From Alterisphingorhabdus sp051668705 (GTDB taxonomy: Bacteria > Pseudomonadota > Alphaproteobacteria > Sphingomonadales > Sphingomonadaceae): a DNA stretch of 64,000 bases. Shown piece by piece: positions 42,173 through 53,403 of this stretch. The stretch is taken from the NCBI RefSeq assembly GCF_051668705.1, contig NZ_CP196351.1:620001-684000 (forward strand), given 5' to 3'. Numbering within the stretch: position 1 is the stretch's first letter; each line of letters begins with the position of its first letter. The position numbers and the translations under genes are program-made. The notes under the pieces are model-generated. The model was given only the letters and a program-made list of their open reading frames with translations, was not told where the DNA came from and did no database searches.

Positions 42173-42916
42173 TTATTTGTCTTTGGTGATATCCGATAAT
42201 TTCTCGATCACCAGCGGGGCTATGGCCTTGGTAATCTTGTCAATACCCTCGGCATTGGGGTGAATGCCATCATCCAACATCAGCGCATTGTTGCCGATCA
42301 CTTCCTGCATGAAGAAGGGATAAAGCCCGGTATCATATTTCTTCGCTAATGTCGGATAGATAGGATTGAAGAGCGCGGCGTAATCCGGCCCCAAATTCGG
42401 CGCGGCCAACATGCCTGTCAAAATTACGGGAATATCCTTCTCGCGCAATGACTGTGTCATCGCGTCAAGATTTTCGCGTGTTTGCTCCGGCTCTATACCG
42501 CGTAGCATATCATTGCCGCCCAGTCCCAATATCACCAGATCCGGCTTGCGCGGCAGCCCCTCCAAAGCAAAGTCAAGGCGGCTGCGGCCTGCTGCGCTGG
42601 TGTCTCCAGATACGCCGGCATTAAATACAAAGGCGTCAAGCCCAGCATCAAACAGCGCATTTTGCAATTCTTCAGGAAAACCTTCCCCGCGGTTCAGGCG
42701 GTAACCGGCGTAAAGACTGTCTCCCACAGCAAGCACAAGCAGCTTGGCTTCTTCGGCGCTTTTGGGGCCTTTGACAATGGCAAGCTCTGCAGGATTGGCC
42801 GCACGATCGCCTGATTGCCCTTGTCCACTCGCCGGACTTTCTGATGAAGGACTTCCACAAGCGACCAATAACAACAAAGGCAACTGGTACAGGAACAATT
42901 TGATCTTATATGGCAT
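42173..42916 (-). CDS. tesA: SGNH-hydrolase arylesterase / lysophospholipase-like lipoprotein
   Basis: GDSL-family esterase. Block I is LAVGDSLYAGYRL with the Ser, block III LGLGGNDML and block V DDGIHPNAEG with Asp and His. The lipobox LLVAC makes it a lipoprotein. I start at 42916 with AGGA seven bases upstream; the frame opens eight codons earlier. It is divergent from the ABC ATPase and permease genes, the classic tesA / ybbA / ybbP arrangement. Confidence 0.9.
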   Translation of the reverse strand: MPYKIKLFLYQLPLLLLVACGSPSSESPASGQGQSGDRAANPAELAIVKGPKSAEEAKLLVLAVGDSLYAGYRLNRGEGFPEELQNALFDAGLDAFVFNAGVSGDTSAAGRSRLDFALEGLPRKPDLVILGLGGNDMLRGIEPEQTRENLDAMTQSLREKDIPVILTGMLAAPNLGPDYAALFNPIYPTLAKKYDTGLYPFFMQEVIGNNALMLDDGIHPNAEGIDKITKAIAPLVIEKLSDITKDK

Positions 42917-42959
42917 GTGACGTCCTGAAATTATTTCCATTTTTGAAAGCTAATGCCAA

Positions 42960-43727
42960 ATGACCGCCCCTGAAATGGCCGCCTCCGAAGCTTTAGCGCG
43001 TGATGCGCACAATATAGTGCTCCACGCCCGCAATGTCACCCTGACTTTGGGCAGCAATGATGCTCCGGTTGAGATATTGAAAGGCATTGATCTGGATATA
43101 AAACGGGGTGAAAGTCTGGCAATTCTGGGCGCATCTGGTTCGGGGAAGTCTTCCATGATGGCATTGCTGACCGGTCTCGAACAAGCCAGTGGCGGTGAGA
43201 TTTTGCTGGCTGGACAGAATATAAATGGCATGGATGAAGACCAGTTGGCGCAGACGCGGCGTGGACGCATTGGTGTGATTTTGCAGGCCTTTCATTTGCT
43301 ACCGACGATGACAGCTTTGGAAAATGTCATGGTGCCATTGGAGCTGGATAGCGGTAATGACATCAGGGCGCGGGCCAGTGATGCGCTCGAAAAGGTCGGA
43401 TTAGGGCACCGTATGGGCCATTACCCAACGCAGCTCTCTGGTGGAGAACAGCAGCGCGTTGCTATTGCGCGCGCAATTGTCTCTTCGCCCGATATCTTAT
43501 TTGCTGATGAACCGACGGGCAATCTGGACCAAGAGACGGGTGAGGCAATTATCGACATTTTGTTTGAACGCCATTTGTCGAGCGGCACAACATTGGTCAT
43601 CATCACCCATGATGCAGCATTGGCGCGGCGTTGCAACCGTATCATCACTATGCGCGACGGGCAGATTGTGGATGACCAGCTCGCAGCCGATGATGTGCAA
43701 TCTGGCACCACTGCCGGACACGCATAA
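42960..43727 (+). CDS. ybbA: ABC transporter ATP-binding protein, YbbA type
   Basis: MacB/LolD-like ATPase: Walker A LGASGSGKSSMMALL, signature LSGGEQQRVAIARAI and Walker B DILFADEPTGNLDQ are intact. 255 aa. Its stop overlaps the permease ATG by one base (TAATG). Together they form an inner-membrane mechanotransmission or export complex; the substrate is not known. Divergent from the esterase gene, 43 bases between starts. Confidence 0.93.
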   Translation: MTAPEMAASEALARDAHNIVLHARNVTLTLGSNDAPVEILKGIDLDIKRGESLAILGASGSGKSSMMALLTGLEQASGGEILLAGQNINGMDEDQLAQTRRGRIGVILQAFHLLPTMTALENVMVPLELDSGNDIRARASDALEKVGLGHRMGHYPTQLSGGEQQRVAIARAIVSSPDILFADEPTGNLDQETGEAIIDILFERHLSSGTTLVIITHDAALARRCNRIITMRDGQIVDDQLAADDVQSGTTAGHA

Positions 43728-46288
43728 TGCGCGCTGGTGAATTATGGACCATAGCGCGGCGTGATCTCAATGGCCGCTTCCGTGGGCTTCGGCTGCTGTT
43801 TATCTGCCTGTTTCTGGGCGTGGCAACACTGGCTGCTATAGGCAGCTTAACAACCGCTATCACGAAGGAATTGACGGACCGCGGCCAAGAGATATTGGGC
43901 GGTGATATAGAGGTCGCTTTGTCGCAGCGGCTTATCACGGATGAAGAACATGCTGCTCTGGAAGAGCTAGGCACAGTTTCCGATACGGTAAGAATGCGCG
44001 CAATGGCGCAACTGCCAGCAGATAGCATCGCGCAGCGCAAATCGGCCAGCGGTAATGATGATATTGGCACAGTGCGCGTTTTGGCTGAATTGAAAGGCGT
44101 TGATCAGGCTTATCCGCTTTATGGCCAGTTGGTTCTTGCGGATGGCAAAAGCTCTAATGGACCGGCGAGTGCGGATCAGATTTTTGTCGGCGAAGGGTTG
44201 GTCGACCGGCTGAATGTTAAATTGGGGGATAGGCTGCGTTTCGGCACAGCGGAATTTACTATCACCGGTATTTTGGCAGAGGAGCCGGACCGTATTGGCG
44301 AGGGTTTTACGCTGGGGCCAGTGGCATTGGTTTCGATTGCCGGGCTGGAGCGCACTGGTCTGGTGCAGCCGGGCAGCCTTTATGAGGCCAAATACCGTAT
44401 TCGCACCAGCGCCAATGCAGATTTACAGACCATGGTGGCGTCGCTGGAAAGTGCTTTCCCTATCGCTGGTTTTGAGATTAAGAGCCGCGACCAAGGGGCG
44501 CCCGGGACTACGCGCTTTATCGAACGGTTGGGCCAGTTTTTGGGTCTGGTAGGGCTAACCGCCTTGTTGGTCGCAGGCATTGGCGTCGGTAATGGTGTTG
44601 CCTCTTATCTGGCTGGTAAACGCAGCGCGATTGCCACATTAAAAGTTCTGGGCGCACATTCGCGTGATATTACCGCCATATATTTGATGCAAATTGCCAC
44701 TGTAGGCTCGGCAGCAATTTTTATCGGTGTTGCTCTTGGTGCCTTTGTCCCGTCCATTATCATCGGTTTGGCTGGCGATATATTGCCGGTACAGCCGGGT
44801 TTTAGCATTTTCCCAATCCCGCTTTTGACATCGGCATTATATGGCGTGTTGATCGCGGTCATTTTTGCGGTGCCGCCATTGGCGCGAGCACGGCACATCC
44901 CCGCTGCTGGATTGTTTCGCGGGTTGGTCGATGCCGGGCGCGGCGCAGGTTGGCGCATCTATCTGGTTTCGGCTCTGGCCTTTCTGGGCATATTTGCGCT
45001 TGTCATCATCACTGCGCGCGATCCATTATTTTCGGGCGGCTTCTTGATCACATCCTTAGCGATATTGCTCATCCTTGCGGTATTGGGTTGGCTGATACGC
45101 TGGATATCGCGCATATTACCGCGCTCACGCCAGCCATTGGTCCGTTTGGCCATTGCCGGATTACATAGGCCGGGCGCACAAACCGGCGCATTGGTTGTTG
45201 CCCTTGGCCTTGGGTTGACCTTGTTTGTTATGCTGGCTGCGATTCAAACCAGCCTGAGCAATGAGATTACCCGCTCTGTTCCAGAACGTGCGCCCAATCT
45301 GTTTGCGCTCGATATTCCCGTAGATCAGGAAACGATCCTGCGTGATCGTATCGCGCAAATCGACCCACAGGCAGAGATTAACACTGTCCCAGCGCTACGC
45401 GGCACCATTATCAGCTATGCCAATACGCGCGTAGCTGATTTGGAAGAATTACCCGAAGGCGCGTGGTTTTTAAACGGTGATCGCGGCCTAACCTATTCGC
45501 AAGATCTGCCGCAGGGCAGCGAGATTGCAGCTGGTGAATGGTGGGCGGAGCAATATGATGGACCGCCTCTGGTATCGGTTGATGCGCAGATGGCGCAGGT
45601 ATTGAACCTTGAATTGGGCGACACATTGATAGTCAGTGTCTTGGGCCGCGAGATCAGCGCGACTATTTCGTCTTTTCGACAGGTCAATTGGGAGACATTA
45701 GGCTTTAATTACACCATGGTCTTTTCGCCCAATGCATTGGCGGATGCACCGCATAGCCTGGCTGCTACCGTCAGCCTGTCGGAATCCGGAAATGGCAAGC
45801 TAGAGCGCCAGATTTCAGGCATTATATTGGAGCTTTTCCCATCTTCAACTGTGGTGGAGGTGAGCGAAATTATCACCGAAGTGCGCACCATATTGCAGCA
45901 AATGGCAGCAGCGATCAGTATCGCGGCCTCTATCACCATATTATCAGGTCTGGCTGTATTGATTGGCGCCATTGCAGCAGCACGCCAGTCGCGCATTTAT
46001 GACAGCGTTATTCTAAAAACGCTGGGCGCGACAAGGCGGCAGATTCTGCTAGTTCAGGCCATGGAATATGGCTTATTGTCCTTAGTGCTAGCCGGTGTGG
46101 CTATGGCATTGGGACTAACCGCCAGCTGGTATGTCATGACCCAGATTTTCGAGTTCGGCTTTGTGCCGGATTGGACCATTGTTTTGCTGACATTATTTGG
46201 CGGGGCAGGGCTGACACTTATTATTGGACTGGTCGGATCATGGCCTGTTCTATCCGCCAAACCTGCACAGGCTTTGCGCCACTTATAG
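43727..46288 (+). CDS. ybbP: FtsX-like ABC permease, YbbP type
   Basis: 853 aa permease with the long form layout: one N-terminal membrane segment, a large periplasmic domain (about 45-260), a first group of membrane segments, a middle group (about 400-510), a second periplasmic domain and a final FtsX block of three helices. The end contains the characteristic SVILKTLGATRRQILLVQAM stretch. It overlaps the ATPase gene. It probably works with YbbA and the esterase in lipid or lipoprotein handling (inference). Confidence 0.92.
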   Translation: MRAGELWTIARRDLNGRFRGLRLLFICLFLGVATLAAIGSLTTAITKELTDRGQEILGGDIEVALSQRLITDEEHAALEELGTVSDTVRMRAMAQLPADSIAQRKSASGNDDIGTVRVLAELKGVDQAYPLYGQLVLADGKSSNGPASADQIFVGEGLVDRLNVKLGDRLRFGTAEFTITGILAEEPDRIGEGFTLGPVALVSIAGLERTGLVQPGSLYEAKYRIRTSANADLQTMVASLESAFPIAGFEIKSRDQGAPGTTRFIERLGQFLGLVGLTALLVAGIGVGNGVASYLAGKRSAIATLKVLGAHSRDITAIYLMQIATVGSAAIFIGVALGAFVPSIIIGLAGDILPVQPGFSIFPIPLLTSALYGVLIAVIFAVPPLARARHIPAAGLFRGLVDAGRGAGWRIYLVSALAFLGIFALVIITARDPLFSGGFLITSLAILLILAVLGWLIRWISRILPRSRQPLVRLAIAGLHRPGAQTGALVVALGLGLTLFVMLAAIQTSLSNEITRSVPERAPNLFALDIPVDQETILRDRIAQIDPQAEINTVPALRGTIISYANTRVADLEELPEGAWFLNGDRGLTYSQDLPQGSEIAAGEWWAEQYDGPPLVSVDAQMAQVLNLELGDTLIVSVLGREISATISSFRQVNWETLGFNYTMVFSPNALADAPHSLAATVSLSESGNGKLERQISGIILELFPSSTVVEVSEIITEVRTILQQMAAAISIAASITILSGLAVLIGAIAAARQSRIYDSVILKTLGATRRQILLVQAMEYGLLSLVLAGVAMALGLTASWYVMTQIFEFGFVPDWTIVLLTLFGGAGLTLIIGLVGSWPVLSAKPAQALRHL

Positions 46289-46292
46289 TCTA

Positions 46293-47285
46293 CTAAAGCG
46301 CCATTTTGCGGGTTGTTTCGCCATGCTGGTTTAAGCGGTTGGCCAGAGGCGCCGAAATTATCAATTGCAGCAAATGGTAAACCAGAGCCGGCAGGATGAC
46401 CATGCCGCCTTCTGGTCCGGGAAACAGCAACGCCGCCATGGGCGCACCTGTAGCAATGCTTTTGTGCGAGCCTGAAAACATCAAAGCGATGCGGTCCTGT
46501 AAGCCCAGACCAGCCAAAGTGCCAACTAGCCAGCTACCGCCAAAGGCCACAACCAGCATGGCAATGGCAACCATGATGATAATCAGCAAGGCGCTGGCAT
46601 CCACCACCTGCCACAAACCGCCAGCAACCGCAGAGCCAAAGGCGATATAGACCGCCATAGCGATGGCCGCTTTGTCCATAATGCCCAGCATCTTGGAACG
46701 TCGGCTGGCCCATTCCCCTAGCCAGCGCTGCATCATCTGGCCCAGTGAAAAGGGCAGTAACAGGATAGAAAATATCTTGATGGCAAATTCAGGGCCCAGT
46801 TCCGCGCCGCTACCTTCTAATGCTGATCCGGATAACAGGATAAGCAGCAAGGGTGTGACAATGATGGCAGACAGGTTGAGCAGTGCCGATGCAATTACTG
46901 ATGCAGCAATATTGCCGCCAGCAATCGAGCAATAGCTGATCGCTGATTGCACGGTTGTCGGTAGAATGCCGGCAAAGATAATACCAATAATCAGACCTGC
47001 GGGCAGATAAGGGCCAGCCATGATAGAGGCAGCAAGACCGCTAAGCGGCATGATGCCGAAAACGAACAGTGCGATAAGCCCCTGCAATCGCCAGTCGCTA
47101 GCCGCTCGCACCACATCCGCGCGCGAAAGGCGCAGTCCGTGGAGGAAAAACAGAAAGAAAATGGCAATGCCAGCCACCATCTGCCCCATATCATTCCATT
47201 TGGCGGGCAGGGGCGCAAAGCTGGCAAAGACAATTGTCGCGCTGAGCACCAGAATGAAGCGATCAGGGATAAGGCGCTGTAGCAA
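46293..47285 (-). CDS. bile acid:sodium symporter family transporter (SBF-like)
   Basis: 330 aa, about 9-10 membrane segments, of the YfeH/SBF-like family. Marks are FFLFFLHGLRLSR, GIIFAGILPTTVQSAISYCS with ASVIASALLNLSAII, and MFSGSHKSIATGAPMA. Start is TTG at 47285 with AAGGA six bases upstream. Substrate unknown; related proteins carry organic anions. It lies between the permease gene and an AMACR-type racemase on the same strand as the latter, 57 bases... short enough for co-transcription, which links uptake to CoA-ester metabolism (inference). Confidence 0.87.
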   Translation of the reverse strand: MLQRLIPDRFILVLSATIVFASFAPLPAKWNDMGQMVAGIAIFFLFFLHGLRLSRADVVRAASDWRLQGLIALFVFGIMPLSGLAASIMAGPYLPAGLIIGIIFAGILPTTVQSAISYCSIAGGNIAASVIASALLNLSAIIVTPLLLILLSGSALEGSGAELGPEFAIKIFSILLLPFSLGQMMQRWLGEWASRRSKMLGIMDKAAIAMAVYIAFGSAVAGGLWQVVDASALLIIIMVAIAMLVVAFGGSWLVGTLAGLGLQDRIALMFSGSHKSIATGAPMAALLFPGPEGGMVILPALVYHLLQLIISAPLANRLNQHGETTRKMAL

Positions 47286-47308
47286 AATATATCCTTGGGT
47301 TGTTGCGC

Positions 47309-48343
<1,035 letters not shown>

Positions 48344-48703
48344 ATCTTGCTTCCTTCTATATATGGTCCAGCGAATTGCCACTCAGTGCAATCTTGTCAA
48401 CGCTATTCATACAAAGGAAGATGAACGATTGGGCAGTACCGGATGCGCTCAGATATGTGATAAATTCGCATCGGCCTTGCATAAAGAAGCATATTATTGT
48501 GCAAAAATATTGCGCAGCATATACGGGAATATGTAAAAAATTAAGGTTTTCGTAGCGTCAACATTAGGTGGGGCATCTACAAAAATGCTGCGCGAAAAAA
48601 ATTGCATCGGAACCGTAATTATGACAGTTTTGTCTCAAGTGATGAATTTATGACGTGAGATTGTGAATAGTCACTGCAAACAAAATATCTTTGGGAGAAG
48701 AGG
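48344..48703. other. regulatory region upstream of the TonB-receptor gene
   Basis: About 360 bases between divergent genes. GCGCAGCAT (48512-48520) and ATGCTGCGC (48585-48593) are a perfect 9-bp inverted repeat 64 bases apart. A 44-codon frame from 48421 has an AAAGGAAG site, but its protein looks random. No recognisable riboswitch core seen. GGGAGAAGAGG just before 48704 is the receptor's ribosome site. Confidence 0.4.
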
Positions 48704-51406
48704 ATGCAAAAGATTTGGAAGCCTGTGTTGGGCCTATGTTGTTCGGTCTCTGTGGCGTCGCTGGCCTGTGGAACAGCTTATGCTCAGGACGGTCAGGAGC
48801 CGCAAGAAGCACAATCCGACGATGAAGAGTTTGATGACAGCAATGTTATCATCGTGAACGCAACCTTGCGGGCGAACGATGTTCAGGACATTCCTATCGC
48901 TGTGACGGCTGTTACACCGGTGGAGCTGGAGCGCCAAGGCATCGCCAACATTCAAACATTGGGTGCGGTTGCGGCAAGTTTCAACATTCAATCATCCCAA
49001 ACAGAGTCGCAAGGCACATCGATCCGTATTCGCGGTGTTGGTACTACTGGTAACAATATTGGTCTGGAATCAGCCGTTGGTGTTTTTATTGACGGTGTGT
49101 ACCAGTCACGCCCCGGCGTTGCGCTGGGTGAACTTGTAGATATTGAACAACTTGAAGTTCTTCGTGGCCCACAAGGCACATTGTTCGGTCGTAATACCAC
49201 TGCAGGTGCTTTGGTCGTCCGCAATAAACGTCCTGACCTTAATGAATATGCTGCAGAATTTGTCGCAACATATGGCAATTTTGACCTGTTCAATGCACAA
49301 GCCGTTTTGAATGCTCCTTTGGTGCAGGATACGCTGGGTGTGCGTTTCTCTGGTTCTTATCGTCGCCGTGACGGCTTTATTACCAGCGCGGCTGATGGAT
49401 CTGAGTCTAATAACCGTGATCGCTTCCTTCTGCGCGGCCAGCTCTTGTGGGAGCCGTCACCTGATATTAGTATTCGTCTGATTGGTGATTATCAGCAAAC
49501 TAACGAAAACTGCTGTGCATCAGTAACGTTAAGTGGTGCAGGCGGTGCGCCAGCTGCTATAACTGATGCGCTGTTCCCTGGTGGACCACAATTTCAAGGC
49601 ACTGGCCCACTTCCAAACGAATTTCCGTTCCCTCTCCGTCGTGAGTCAAATTCCCAAGCATTTGTGAATGATATTGAACAATGGGGTGTTTCTGGTGAGT
49701 TGAATTGGGATCTTGGTGGCGCTGAGTTGACTGCGATCGTGTCCTATCGTGATTTCCTAGGCGAAAGTCGTCAGGATGAATTTAATGCTGGTCAGGTTTA
49801 TTCGGTATCAGGCATAACCTTCCCGGATGGCACACCACCAACTTTTGATGACATTACAACATTCACTGCTGAAGCACGGCTGCAAGGCGATGCTTTTGAT
49901 GGTAAACTCGATTGGTTGATCGGTGCATTTTATTCTGATGAACAAATCGTTGAGGAATTTGCACTGGGCCTTGGTCCTGATTTTGGTAATCTGATTGGGC
50001 AGTCCTTTGGCCTGCCTGGTTTCGCTCTTCAAGGTGTTGCTGATGCAGGTTCGATTTTCTCAAACGGCATCTTTGACCCGACCGATCCGGGTTTTGCTCA
50101 GGGTACTTTTGCACAAAGTCCTTTGTCACAGCAATCAGCCCTTAATCGGTTTGATCAAAGCGGCGAGTCCTTCTCAATCTTTACGCACAATATCTTCAGC
50201 GTTACTGATACGATAAGTCTGACCGTTGGTGCGCGTTATGTGGATGATTCCAAAGACGCCTCATTTGATCAGCTTTCATCAACTGGCAATGCATGTGCCG
50301 CAAGCCGCCAATTCTTTACAGGACTGGTTTCTGCTCTGGGCGCAGCTGGTGCGGGTGATCCATCTGGCTTGGCAGCTATTAACGGCGCACTAACACCCAT
50401 ATTTGGCGCAGCTGGTGCGGGTGCGTTACAAATACCAGCTATTGCAGGAGCAGGTAATGCGTTGAACTGCTTTGTTTTCTCTGCTCCAGCAGACCCAAGC
50501 GGTGGTACTAATCCATTGACTGCCGGTTTGCCTGTTGAATTTGCAGATAATTTCTCTGACGATGAATTTATCTATACATTACAAGCCGCATGGGAACCCA
50601 ATGATGACATATTGCTCTATGCCAGCTTTACGCACGGCTATAAAGCAGGTGGCTTCAACCTTGATGCTTCCGCTGCTATCGGCGGTGCAGATCCACGCTT
50701 CAACTCTGAAGAAATAGACGCTTATGAATTGGGCCTCAAAACCACATTGCTTGATGGCCGTGTGCGGGCCAATCTGGCGCTCTATTATTCTGATCTGTCT
50801 GATTTCCAAGTTCTGGAGTTCACAGGAACGCAGTTTCAGACCTTCAACGTTGATGATGTGAGCTCTAGAGGCTTTGAACTTGAGTTTTTTGGTCAATGGT
50901 CTGATTATATCAGCACCAATTTGGCTGTTACCTACACCGATGCTGAATATGGTGATGCATGTGACGCATCATTTGTTGCTGCTGGTGGAGCCAATCCGGC
51001 CGCCGGCCTTTGTGGCTTCTCTCTGACCAATGCGCCAGAATGGACAGGCATTGTTGGCGCCACATATGATGGCCCGATTAACAGCTCTGAGTGGACAATG
51101 CTGGCCAATGTCAATCTGCGTTATGAAACAGATCGCCGGACAAGTACAAACCCGAATGATGGTGTTGGGCTTGTGCCTTTCGATATTCAAGATGCAAACT
51201 TCAAAGTGAATGCCCGTCTTGGTTTTACAACACCGGATGAAAAATTCACTATTGAGCTTTGGGGCCGTAACCTGACCAATGAAGTGACGCGTGCAATTAC
51301 GTTCAACACACCTTTGGTTGGTTCTGCTGCTGCTGGTACAGCGTCACGCAGTGCGTTCCTTGAGGAACCACGCACCTATGGTGCAACACTGCGCGCCAAG
51401 TTCTAA
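48704..51406 (+). CDS. TonB-dependent outer-membrane receptor
   Basis: 900 aa. The signal peptide ends ...GTAYAQ. The plug domain (about residues 50-170) includes IPIAVTAVTPVELERQGIAN, IRIRGVGTTG, VGVFIDGVYQSRPG and VEVLRGPQG-like IEQLEVLRGPQGTLFGRNTT. A 22-strand barrel ends RTYGATLRAKF with the terminal aromatic. It belongs to the large sphingomonad receptor group often used for terpenoid, sterol or aromatic substrates. The ligand is not readable. A strong terminator follows. Its neighbours (AMACR, transporter) suggest lipid-like substrates (inference). Confidence 0.94.
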   Translation: MQKIWKPVLGLCCSVSVASLACGTAYAQDGQEPQEAQSDDEEFDDSNVIIVNATLRANDVQDIPIAVTAVTPVELERQGIANIQTLGAVAASFNIQSSQTESQGTSIRIRGVGTTGNNIGLESAVGVFIDGVYQSRPGVALGELVDIEQLEVLRGPQGTLFGRNTTAGALVVRNKRPDLNEYAAEFVATYGNFDLFNAQAVLNAPLVQDTLGVRFSGSYRRRDGFITSAADGSESNNRDRFLLRGQLLWEPSPDISIRLIGDYQQTNENCCASVTLSGAGGAPAAITDALFPGGPQFQGTGPLPNEFPFPLRRESNSQAFVNDIEQWGVSGELNWDLGGAELTAIVSYRDFLGESRQDEFNAGQVYSVSGITFPDGTPPTFDDITTFTAEARLQGDAFDGKLDWLIGAFYSDEQIVEEFALGLGPDFGNLIGQSFGLPGFALQGVADAGSIFSNGIFDPTDPGFAQGTFAQSPLSQQSALNRFDQSGESFSIFTHNIFSVTDTISLTVGARYVDDSKDASFDQLSSTGNACAASRQFFTGLVSALGAAGAGDPSGLAAINGALTPIFGAAGAGALQIPAIAGAGNALNCFVFSAPADPSGGTNPLTAGLPVEFADNFSDDEFIYTLQAAWEPNDDILLYASFTHGYKAGGFNLDASAAIGGADPRFNSEEIDAYELGLKTTLLDGRVRANLALYYSDLSDFQVLEFTGTQFQTFNVDDVSSRGFELEFFGQWSDYISTNLAVTYTDAEYGDACDASFVAAGGANPAAGLCGFSLTNAPEWTGIVGATYDGPINSSEWTMLANVNLRYETDRRTSTNPNDGVGLVPFDIQDANFKVNARLGFTTPDEKFTIELWGRNLTNEVTRAITFNTPLVGSAAAGTASRSAFLEEPRTYGATLRAKF

Positions 51407-51440
51407 ACGAGCTAGGAGAGGGGGCAATAAGCCCTAAACG

Positions 51441-51473
51441 GGGGAGCGGTCTTTACAGGTCGCTCCCCTTTTT
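51441..51473 (+). terminator. Rho-independent terminator after the TonB-receptor gene
   Basis: GGGGAGCG (51441-51448) pairs perfectly with CGCTCCCC (51461-51468) around a 12-base loop, followed by TTTTT. It lies between the convergent receptor and HupE genes. Confidence 0.88.
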
Positions 51474-51511
51474 CATGGTCGAAATGTGCGTCTGTTATGA
51501 TGGTCCGGAGG

Positions 51512-52540
51512 TTAACCAATCAATCGATCAAAGCACCAGAAGCAACCCATCGCGCCGATGCCATAAATCGCTACCATTTGTGCGCTATCATGTATTTTGG
51601 CGCCGAGTTTCGCCAGTAATGCCAACAGCAAAAGAACCAGTGCTACAAAAGCGATCTGCCCAAGCTCCAAGCCGATATTGAAAAGCAATAAGGCCTGTGC
51701 TTCTTCGCCGGTCGGCAGGCCAATATCGCTCAATGCGCCAGCAAAACCCAAGCCATGGATAAGGCCAATCACAAAGGCGATCAGCCAAGGACGACGCGAT
51801 GCCAGCGTTTCGCGTCCACGCCGTTTCAGGATATTCTCTACCGCCAAAAGCACGATGGATGCCGCAATAAGCAATTCTACCGGCGCAGCGCGTAGGCTCA
51901 AAACATCAAAAACGGTCAGCGCCAAAGTAATGCTATGCGCGATTGTGAAGCTGGTAATGACCGCAATAATCTGTCTGTGCACCACCAGCAGCGCCAGACC
52001 AAGGACAAACAGCAAATGGTCAAAGCCCAGTAACATATGCTCGGCCCCGATGATCAAATAGCTGAAAATGCTGCTTAAGCCTAAGTCTTGCTGCGCCAAT
52101 TGCCAGACACGTGCATCGGGACGAAGCACCTGACTACGTTGTTCTCCGTCCAGTCGTTCAATCCGCACAAAAACATCGGTCAGGCTGCGCTCCAGACCTT
52201 CTATCGCAATACGGCCAGTGTCGATTGCTGAGAGCGGGCAGGTCATTTTCCAGCGTTCAATGATCGTGTTGCCTGCAAAGCGGTTGGTACGCTCATCCGC
52301 AATAATGCAATTGTCCGGCAATATTGGCGTAAGGCGCAATCTTTTGCCATCAGTGACGGGCTGTTTCCACAGCACATCAAATTGCCCCGGTGCTGTCTCT
52401 GTAATTTCCAGCAATGCGGGCCGCACTTCATGCGCTTGTGCGGGCATAGAGAGCACAAAAATAATGGCCATGGTGCTGACCAAAACCATCAGCATGGATC
52501 GCCAAGCGTTCCATGTTAGCCGTGGGAAGATGTCTGTCAT
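51512..52540 (-). CDS. HupE/UreJ-family membrane protein
   Basis: 342 aa: signal-like first helix ending AQAHEVRPALLE, an extracytoplasmic domain of about 140 residues, then about six membrane segments. These contain the family's HMLLGFDHLLFVLGLALL, SFTIAHSITLALTVF and GLIHGLGFAG with conserved His/Asp, suggesting metal (Ni/Co) binding. Its ATG overlaps the stop of the PPIase gene (ATGA). No hydrogenase or urease is nearby; this longer form is the type that travels with DUF3604 and a PPIase. Confidence 0.87.
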   Translation of the reverse strand: MTDIFPRLTWNAWRSMLMVLVSTMAIIFVLSMPAQAHEVRPALLEITETAPGQFDVLWKQPVTDGKRLRLTPILPDNCIIADERTNRFAGNTIIERWKMTCPLSAIDTGRIAIEGLERSLTDVFVRIERLDGEQRSQVLRPDARVWQLAQQDLGLSSIFSYLIIGAEHMLLGFDHLLFVLGLALLVVHRQIIAVITSFTIAHSITLALTVFDVLSLRAAPVELLIAASIVLLAVENILKRRGRETLASRRPWLIAFVIGLIHGLGFAGALSDIGLPTGEEAQALLLFNIGLELGQIAFVALVLLLLALLAKLGAKIHDSAQMVAIYGIGAMGCFWCFDRLIG

Positions 52541-53349
52541 TCTATCTCAACAGAATAGCGTGCAATCACATCATCAACGGCTGCTTGATTGGCGCTCCGG
52601 CGCTGCGCTTCTTGCCAAGCAGACAATATTTGCGGGCGCTTCTCCTCAAAATTGGCTGCTTTTCCGGTGTTGATTGCCGCTATACGCACCAGATGCTGGC
52701 CAAAGGCAGAAGTTATTGGCGCAGACCATCGCCCTTGTGGCTCTGCAAATATGTTCTCAGCAAATCCGCGACCAAATATGCGTGTTGTTTCACCAATGCT
52801 GATATCAGAATAGACACGCTTTTCGATAAAGGCGTCGCCCAAGGATTGCCAATTTTGTTGTGCTTTTAATGCGGATTGTGCCGTGATAATCTTGTCAGCA
52901 TTGGCCTCAGCACTTTGTCCGGCGAAAAAAATATGCTGGAATGTACGGCGCTCGGGTGTGGCAAAGAGTTGCTGATTGCTCTTAAACCAATTGCGCAATT
53001 CATCATCACTTGGCTCTGATATATCCACTCTGTCTTCGATCAGCTCACGCATCTTCTGCGCCAGTCGCCGCCGCACGACAGTATCGCCATCGGCCAGCCC
53101 TAGCGCCTCTGCTTCGCGGACCAATGCTTCTTCACGAACATAATCCGCGATAATATCCTGCTTATCCTGCGCTGTCGGCTCGCGCAGCGCTTCCAAAGTC
53201 CAGAGGCCGAAAAGCCGGTCTTGCGCGGATTTGCTGATAACAATATCCGTGCTTTCCGGCGCAGCAGGCGACCAGATATTCTGCGTCGCGAATAAGAGCG
53301 CGCCCAGCAGCACGAAATGTACAAAAGGCTCTTTCCACCAGTTTTTCAT
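52537..53349 (-). CDS. membrane-anchored peptidyl-prolyl isomerase (parvulin, PpiC-type)
   Basis: 270 aa with one N-terminal membrane helix (VHFVLLGALLFATQNIW), a SurA/PpiD-like helical region and a C-terminal parvulin-like domain. Recognisable parts are ATPERRTFQHIFF and FAEPQGRWSAPITSAFGQHL. The central parvulin loop is short, so catalytic competence is unsure; it may act as chaperone only. It lies between the DUF3604 and HupE genes and is coupled to the latter by a 4-base overlap. Confidence 0.85.
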   Translation of the reverse strand: MKNWWKEPFVHFVLLGALLFATQNIWSPAAPESTDIVISKSAQDRLFGLWTLEALREPTAQDKQDIIADYVREEALVREAEALGLADGDTVVRRRLAQKMRELIEDRVDISEPSDDELRNWFKSNQQLFATPERRTFQHIFFAGQSAEANADKIITAQSALKAQQNWQSLGDAFIEKRVYSDISIGETTRIFGRGFAENIFAEPQGRWSAPITSAFGQHLVRIAAINTGKAANFEEKRPQILSAWQEAQRRSANQAAVDDVIARYSVEIE

Positions 53350-53403
53350 GCTCGCCTCTTATGCGGACTTATGCCCTATGGCCAGTGTAAAAAGTGCCTG
53401 AGC

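Noticed and set aside
48421..48555. 44-codon frame with an AAAGGAAG site upstream of the TonB receptor
   Set aside because: Acceptable ribosome site but a random-looking peptide and no conserved feature; needs comparative data.
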